A stretch of 64,000 nt of DNA from Ashinkailepas kermadecensis (taxonomy: Eukaryota; Arthropoda; Thecostraca; Neolepadidae), in assembly GCA_034440615.1 (NCBI GenBank), contig JAOTOM010004797.1, positions 62,001 to 126,000 of the forward strand, read 5' to 3'. Each line of letters opens with the position of its first letter. The first letter of the stretch is position 1. The translations under genes and the position numbers were made by a program. The notes below the pieces were generated by a model. The model saw only the letters and a list, made by a program, of their open reading frames with translations, was not told the DNA's origin and ran no database searches. Of the stretch, positions 57,611 to 64,000 are shown in pieces.

Positions 57611-59600
57611 AATGGTGCCGGGGTACTTGAAAATCACGATATGAGCCCAAAAGATCCGGCCCCCGAAAATCACACTGAGCCTGGGGGTACCAAAAAGTCA
57701 CGCATGGGCCATACAAATCACGCTAGGGGCACGACAGGACGTACCATGCCCCAACAGTCTCATTGGGACCAACATAAATGAAGCCGGGGCAACGAAAAAC
57801 AATCCGGACATGGATAATCACTCTGGGGCTCCAACAATTACGCCAAAAGCCCCAAAACGTATCGGATCCCCAAAAAGTGTCAAGGCCGCTAATGCTGGCG
57901 CTATGGATCCAAGCAAATGACGTCGGGGCCCAAACGATCACATTGGACTAAACAATTCCCTTCGCAGCCATTGAAAATCACACCGTGGGCCCAAAAGGTC
58001 GCGCCAGGGCCCCAAACCTTGCAGCTGCCACAAAAATCAATGAGTAACCATTTATCACTCTGCGGCCTCAAACATCGGGTCAAAGTCCCCAAAAACCGGT
58101 TGGGCATCGGACAAAAACCGTGTCAGGGCACCGAAAAAAAATCGCACCGGGAGACCGAAGAATCGTACCGGGACCCAAAAATATCACAAAAGGACCTTAA
58201 CAAAAATAGAAATCGATGTCGAAAATTTCACACCGAGACTTGATCGAATCGACCCCAACACCGGAAAATTAAGAACAGGTCCGGAAAAAATACCCGGAGG
58301 GCTTTTCTACTCCGAAAGGTGCCATCGGCTGCAAAAAAAAACTCCTTCAGTGGCCGCAGTGGCATATCAAAGGGGCAAATGCCCCCGCCCTCCTGAGAGG
58401 GATAAGTTCCCAAGAATCGTACCGGGGCCCCCAAAAGTCAAGCTTTGGCCACAAAAATTCGCGTTAGCCCCCCCAGAATTCGCGCAGGGGGCTCCAAATA
58501 AATACGACGGCCCCCAGAAAACTCGCTCCGAGGCCCGAAAACTTGCAACAGGAACCGCCAAAATCGCGTTGGGGCCACAGCTAAGTGCACCGCCCCCCGC
58601 AAACTCGAACCAGTCCCCCCAAATATCGCGCTCGGGACCCACAATTCCCATCGGTAGTCCCAAAAGTTTGGTCTTGGCATCAAAATTGGAGTCTAGTGCC
58701 CCACATAAGCACAGTTTAACCCCAAAAATCGTATTGGTATCCAAAAAAATAAAGCAGGCGCCCTTCAAAATAAGGAGGGATTCCAAAAAATAAATGTCCC
58801 AGTCAGGAAAATGGCTCTGGAGCACCGAACATATCACTAGATGCTTTCACAAATCGCGTACGGCCCCGAAAAACATACCGGAGCTCGAAAAACCGAGGTG
58901 GAATACAAAAACATGGCGCCAGGAGCCCGAAAAATCAGGCCGGGATTCGGACTTTCAAATAAATTCAGAAAAGATCCACAAAAAATAGTATTGAGCCCAG
59001 AAAACTGGTGTTGGGTCCTCGAACCACGCACCTGGGCGCGATAAGTTGCGCTTGGACCCAGAAAAATCGCACCGAAGCCCCAAAATCTTACTGGGGCCCC
59101 ACAAATGTGCGTCAGAAGCCCCAAATAAACACAGCGGGACCCTAAGAGCACAACGGGGGGCCGAAAATGCAACTGGCCCTCCAAAGCGTACAGAGTCTCG
59201 CAAAAAAGCGACGGGGCCATACAACATGCGTGGCAGCCCTAAATAAACATACCGGGAGATCTAAAAAATACACCGGAAACTCTCAAGGCACACAAGGGCC
59301 ATGAGTCCGTACAAGGGTCTCAAAAAGAGGCTGGGGTCGCAAAAGGCAATATGGTCCCAAAACGAACAAAAAGACCGGGTACTAGATAAACACATCGGGA
59401 TCTTCGAAAACGCCCCGACACCTAAAAAATCATCGGTGCACAAAAAAGCACGAAAAACCTAAACGACCAAGGGTTTCTAAAATGTGTTGGGCCCCTAACA
59501 AAAATTGATTGGAACCCTAAGACACACCCGTCGACAAGGAAAGACACAACGGGTCCAAAAAAGGACGCTGAGGCAGGGCCTCCGCTCGGTAGCCAATCTG
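57611..59600. repeat. Decayed ~21-bp repeat, A-rich/GCAC subtype
   Basis: Units of about 20-23 bp with the theme AAAATCGCACCGGGGCCCCA continue for about 2 kb. GGCCCC is shared with the preceding subtype, suggesting one ancestral unit. Minus-strand frames rich in Gly, Phe and Leu are artefacts. Confidence 0.72.
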
Positions 59601-61230
59601 GGAGCATATTTATTCAAAGATATGAGGTGCATCAAAGCTCAGCAGGTATCCGCATTTCTTAACCACCAGAAAATGTGGGAAGTTGGGAACTAATGATCGA
59701 ATTTAATTAATCGAATTTTCGCAACGAACGAACATACCAAGCATCCCATCATGTAAAATATGGCGCAAGTCTATCATGTGGCAGCAATTAGCAAAACGTT
59801 GGAGTCCTAGCAGAAACCGTAGCATCGCACGAAGTGTGGCGAATGCGCCGAATGCGCAAGATGGGTGTGCACGTGCACGAATGTTCGGGTCTTGGCGACC
59901 GGGCGCTCTGAACTGAAATCGCCTGAAATTGGGAAATTTTACATTTTAAAGTGATTTGTGTTGGTATAATTTCATCAGTGTGAGGTGACTTATCAAGGGA
60001 TACCAAAAGAAAACCTTCGAACAGGGTGGGGGAGTTAGGGTTGAAATGCGACGAATCAGAAACGATAGTGGTAGATTAGGTCTCTCCACAGGACAATTCA
60101 GTTGGTCACTAATTATTTTGTTTTAAAAGGTCCCCTTTGACAAAATTGTGGTCGAAACCTGGGGGATTTTTAACGGGGGGTAGGTGGGCCCCTTCCAAAT
60201 CCGTTTCCCCCTCCCCCTTGACGCAAATATAAGTACGCCACTGGTCCCCCAATAATTTTCAGAAACATACGCCCTTGTGGGCAAAACCAACATTGAGGGA
60301 GCAAATTCCCCTTCACAAGCATACAAAACAACACCCACGCCCCATATAAAATGGAAGTAATTATGTTTTTTAAATGCATTTTCTTCCTACAAACTTGTCT
60401 TCTGTGATTACAGCCTGCATTATTAGAGCTTCCCAGCTTCAATACCTTCTCAACGACGTAATCTACAAAACGGTACAGCACAGCGAAAACCATGGGCGTG
60501 ACGGCGTGTAATTTGAAGGTTTGCATTATTTATGCATTGCCATTGTTGCATTGTTGCATTGTCATTTATGCATCGTTGTTCAATGCTTGTTCTTGCCGTG
60601 AATTTATTCGCTGAAGATTTATTATTTTAGCTTGTGTACCAGGTGCCTTGCAGCTAGCACCAAATGTTATTAAAGTCAATAAATCCCTAAGATGACGATC
60701 AGAAAGCCAATTATTTCCACTTCTCGTTGTAATCTTCACGAAATTGTCGTCCTAGGACCGAGAAATGATCGTTTAAGCTTGCTTATGACATCAAGCTGGT
60801 GGGGATGACTAACAGTGGGGATGAATCTAGCTATATTCAGTTATATTTGAAGGATATAAAAGTGGATTGATCTATGGGAGATATCTTTAAGATATGCTTA
60901 GCATCAGCCCCGCCAGCTCGCAGCAATCTAGAGGTAAGCGGGAATATTTATGGTCGAGAAAGCATTAAGACGTTGGTTTGTTTTGGCACTTAGGTATTTA
61001 TCTACATATTACTTATATTACTTATATTACCTTATATTACCGCATATATACTTATATTACCACATATATACTTATATTACCACATATTACTTATACCCTG
61101 GTATGGCTCAGTTCTCAGCGAAAAATGATTAGTGCTATTGCGTTTTGCGTAAATGATGCACCATACCAAGAACAAACAAGACATCAATATGAAATCATGT
61201 TTCCCATTTCCGGACCATACTAAGAGTCTA
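59601..61230. other. Non-repetitive interior of the 5.4-kb element
   Basis: No coding capacity recognised. CAGTGGCGTACTTATATTTG (minus strand, ending near 60245) and CCAACATTGAGGGAGCAAAT (about 60282) are pieces of the MITE family of 10622-10813. TTATATTACC-type short repeats occupy 61010-61090. Confidence 0.4.
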
Positions 61231-61347
61231 AAAAGCAATAGGAGGCCCTAACACAATGGAGGCCCCCTTTCGGGGAGCAGGAGACCCCCTTTCAACCTTG
61301 CCCCCCACCCCCAACCCCACTGGAAGAATTTCGTGGCGACGCCACTG

Positions 61348-61615
61348 TGTATGTGTCCAGCGCAGCTAGTGTTTGGTTACTCGAGGGGTGTGCTCGGGGG
61401 AGATGTTTCTGATTAGATACGTGCAGCTAAAATATTGTTTCTGGTTAGAAATGTACCTGACAGGAATTTTTCCGGCAGTGTACATGTGTCCAGCGCAGTT
61501 GGTGTCCGGCTACCCGAAGGGTGTGCTCGGGGGAAATGTTTCTGATTAGAAATGTGCAGCTAAAATCATGTTTCTGATCGGAGGTGTAACTGGGGTGTGT
61601 ACCTGAAGATGGTAT
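61348..61615 (+). repeat. 132-bp tandem repeat, two copies, right of the element
   Basis: TGTCCAGCGCAG starts at 61354 and 61486. The second copy holds the intact sequence across the insertion point. Confidence 0.8.
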
Positions 61616-62500
61616 CTGGGAATGACTTGGAGTGGTAAACATATGTCGTTTGGTGACCACTGGAACCAAATTAGAGTCTGACTAAAAACAACGGCTACTA
61701 AAAACAACTAGATTACTGAGCTATTTAGAAACTAAGCAAGAGTCGAATTATCAGACATCGCCTTACGGTCGTCGTGAACAACCTATCGATTAATTATCGA
61801 TGCTTAAATGTACACCACTGCATAAAGACTTATTAAGGATACAGACAGTGACGACGAGATAATCCTGATATCTAGATGGGCACTGATATAGGCGGAGAAG
61901 ATGGAGATTGGGTGGATAAGGAGGAATGGACCCGAGAGTGTTTCGGCAGTCGGTAACCATGGCAATCAAAACACCGCTGATCTAATGAATAAAAAATAAA
62001 GTGGCTCCAAGCCCCACATCAACCACAAGTTCGATGACTGCCAGACACACCCAGGTGAAGATCCGGAAGAAGGAACCCGGCTCCACCCATCCAACTGGGT
62101 GCAGTGTTGTGCGCGAAATGCTGCAGCCCTTTTCTGCCGGCTCTGAAGTGTTGATCACCACAGGAATTCCTGGCAACTCCTGGCACGGGGAGGTGCGCAG
62201 CCGAAGTGAAGGGAACTCGCTTAAAAGCGTCAATGCACCGACAAGAAGGGGGACGGTGTACTGGCATCGTCCACTTAACCAAGACTAGGGAGAATATTTC
62301 CTCTTGCTTCCAACTAAATGTTCATATCGACGCAAACGACTCGGATACACAACTCGAAGCCACAGGAACAGAAAACGTCGTGTCGTGAAGACGTGTCCTA
62401 AAGTAGGTTTTTCACAAATCGGCCAACAGTAGACGCGACCGGAGGAATGCCAATCATGCGCCTGAACCACAGCCGTCGCCTGAGTCGCCTGAATTGGCTC
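61616..62500. other. Unassigned sequence
   Basis: Nothing recognised. Confidence 0.4.
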
Positions 62501-63030
62501 TAAGCTGGCAGCATGGGGCGTCGCTGGACGCGGTGGAACACCCGCAGGCAGGTTACTGGCCCTGTTCGGCGACGGCTCGTCCGTCGACGAGGCGATTTCC
62601 GGTGGTCGCGGCGCTGCAGCGGCGGTGCGTTTATTGCTCGTTAGCGGGCTGCACGCGCCGTCGACACCGATGACTGCCGGAAGCGTCGACTGTCCGGTGA
62701 CGTCATCGGTGACGAAGACGGAGACGGCGCGAGCCGGCAGCTGCGCCTGTCCGTCTGTGAAGCCCGTGCATTTGCTGTGCGATAATTGGGTGTTTGCATT
62801 GGGAGTCCGGTGCTGGAGTGTATAAGTGTAATTGGTATAGGCATCATAACGATACTTGCGGCACAGGGACTCCCGAACAAAGAAGCATAGGTGGGCATCG
62901 AATGGAAATCATCGGACACAGGAAGCAATAGCATGGGCACAGGGAGGGAAGATAAATAAATCAACAATGACTTTTTGTCTGGCTACCCTCACGGCGCGTG
63001 ATGACATCACGGCGTTTCATACTCCACACA
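62501..63030. other. GC-rich then unassigned sequence
   Basis: CpG-rich from about 62510 to 62740. An ATG at 62513 followed by Arg-rich codons and CAG|GTTACT is a possible short first exon, but nothing supports it further. Confidence 0.3.
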
Positions 63031-63038
63031 CACATATC

Positions 63039-63077
<39 letters not shown>

Positions 63078-63090
63078 ATATATATATACC
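63031..63090. repeat. (TA)n microsatellite
   Basis: TA repeats with TATG interruptions. Confidence 0.93.
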
Positions 63091-63506
63091 ATATCTTTAT
63101 ATTAATATATGCATCTGTGTATGCATGCATATGTGCACATATTATCATAGGCTGAATAATTATAGCTTGTCCTGCATACAGTGGAATATTAATAAGGCAA
63201 TTGCAGGTTGCATATTTTGATTGCATTCAGCAGAGTAAGACTATACATAATTAAAGTGAAATAAAAGTGGAATACCTAGGATAAGAGCGAATATCTTGTC
63301 AATTGGCAGAACCGACATGCCCAATACAGCACTCCTGGTAGAAATATCGAACGCTACGTAATCGCTGTGCTCTTTTGAGGAGGGTTGTGCAGCATTTATG
63401 CACCTGCAACAAGACATAACCCTTGTACTGCACAACACTTCGCGGCGTAACAGAGTACACCATTCCAGCCATCTCTGGAGAGTCAGGTGGGCGGCGTGTG
63501 CAGGTG

Positions 63507-63508
<2 letters not shown>
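63091..63508. other. Unassigned sequence
   Basis: Nothing recognised. Confidence 0.4.

Positions 63509-63553
<45 letters not shown>
63509..63553. repeat. 7-bp repeat (CTGACCG)n, about six copies
   Basis: CTGACCG repeats directly. Confidence 0.93.
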
Positions 63554-63556
<3 letters not shown>

Positions 63557-64000
63557 CCGGCTGGTGCCGTGTTTGGTTGCACCTGACCGGGTCACTCGTC
63601 GACCGGCGTCTCCCCTGGGACGGCGGCTCCGGCAGACGGCGCCGACAGCGGCGGTGAGACGGTGCAGACGCGCTGCACGGCCGGCCATCGGCAGCCATTT
63701 GTCGCCGCTCGCGCCATCTGCGCACCGAAATTAGGTGCGAAGGAGGACCGAGATATTGCAGACCCCCGCGGCTATTCTTAATCGGCGCCGCGCCGCGTGA
63801 GGTCTCTGTGTCGAGACCAGAGCGGCGGCGGACGCGTTCTGGCGCGGAGCGCGCTGTGCGCTGGAGCATAGCTACTGACGGTCCCAGACAGCAGGGCAGG
63901 AATCGTGCCCTTTTGACTGTTGGCATTGTGTCATCTGTCTTGCCATCGATGGCTTTACCTTACACAGGGCAGCCAGCCAGATGAATCCGACAATCCAGCG
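63554..64000. other. GC/CpG-rich block at the window end
   Basis: On the minus strand an ATG at 63926 opens an Arg/Ser/Pro-rich frame that runs into the 7-bp repeat; base composition explains it. No gene recognised. Confidence 0.35.

Larger units (their letters stand above)
55952..61347. mobile_element. 5.4-kb non-autonomous element with hAT-like ends
   Basis: The left end reads CAGGGGCGTCGCCAC and the right end, read inward, CAGTGGCGTCGCCAC: 14 of 15 bases agree. Flanking octamers are TGTATGTA (55944-55951) and TGTATGTG (61348-61355), 7 of 8 identical. The neighbouring copy of the host tandem repeat at 61464-61500 shows the uninterrupted site. Terminal CAG..GGCG and an 8-bp duplication are hAT features. 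Inside there is no transposase: 56040-59600 is a decayed ~21-bp repeat and 59600-61230 is unassigned sequence with another small MITE relic near 60180-60340. Confidence 0.75.

Noticed and set aside
57611..59600. Gly/Phe/Leu-rich minus-strand frames of 80-156 codons
   Set aside because: Explained by the decayed ~21-bp repeat inside the 5.4-kb element.

Overview
This window looks like intergenic or intronic eukaryotic DNA, most likely from an arthropod. The arthropod call is an inference. It rests on short TTAGG-type runs near 25628 and 26006, abundant (TA)n, (CA)n and (CT)n microsatellites, a LINE with an RNase H domain, and hAT-like and piggyBac-like non-autonomous elements. I see no bacterial-style operons, rRNA or CRISPR. 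I cannot name the species. The only complete coding set is that of a Ty3/Gypsy-type LTR retrotransposon. Host coding sequence is limited to a few exon-like pieces, the best being a signal-peptide first exon at 8084-8168 on the minus strand.

Layout. 0-3 kb: a three-level nest of elements (inverted-repeat unit, then a TTAA-flanked insert, then a hairpin). 4-11 kb: minisatellites, a small hAT-like MITE at 4513-4708, two GC/CpG-rich blocks and the signal-peptide exon. 11.4-15.7 kb: LTR retrotransposon with identical 207-bp LTRs. 15.7-22.4 kb: a chain of minisatellites (38, 51, 72, 88, 93/48, 6, 31 and 22 bp units). 22.7-25.4 kb: a dispersed repeat, a tRNA-like sequence, a MITE relic and the broken 3' end of a LINE. 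25.4-30.3 kb: AT-rich DNA with a 650-bp imperfect palindrome. 30.3-44.4 kb: large minisatellites (13, 30, 32, 28, 40, 34 and 25 bp units), with two MITE copies captured inside the 32-bp array, and a (CT)n(AT)n(CT)n tract. 44.5-54 kb: mostly unassigned sequence with small arrays. 54.1-54.9 kb: second copy of the TTAA-flanked family, inverted. 55.95-61.35 kb: a 5.4-kb element with hAT-like ends and an 8-bp target duplication, largely filled by a decayed ~21-bp repeat. 61.3-64 kb: the tandem repeat it inserted into, then unassigned and GC-rich DNA.

The strongest observations use internal empty-site comparisons. Paralogous sequence inside the window shows what two insertion sites looked like before insertion (TTAA at 2529-2532 for the 1008-2207 element; 61464-61500 for the 5.4-kb element). 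Most long open frames here are products of stop-free tandem repeats and are not annotated as genes.
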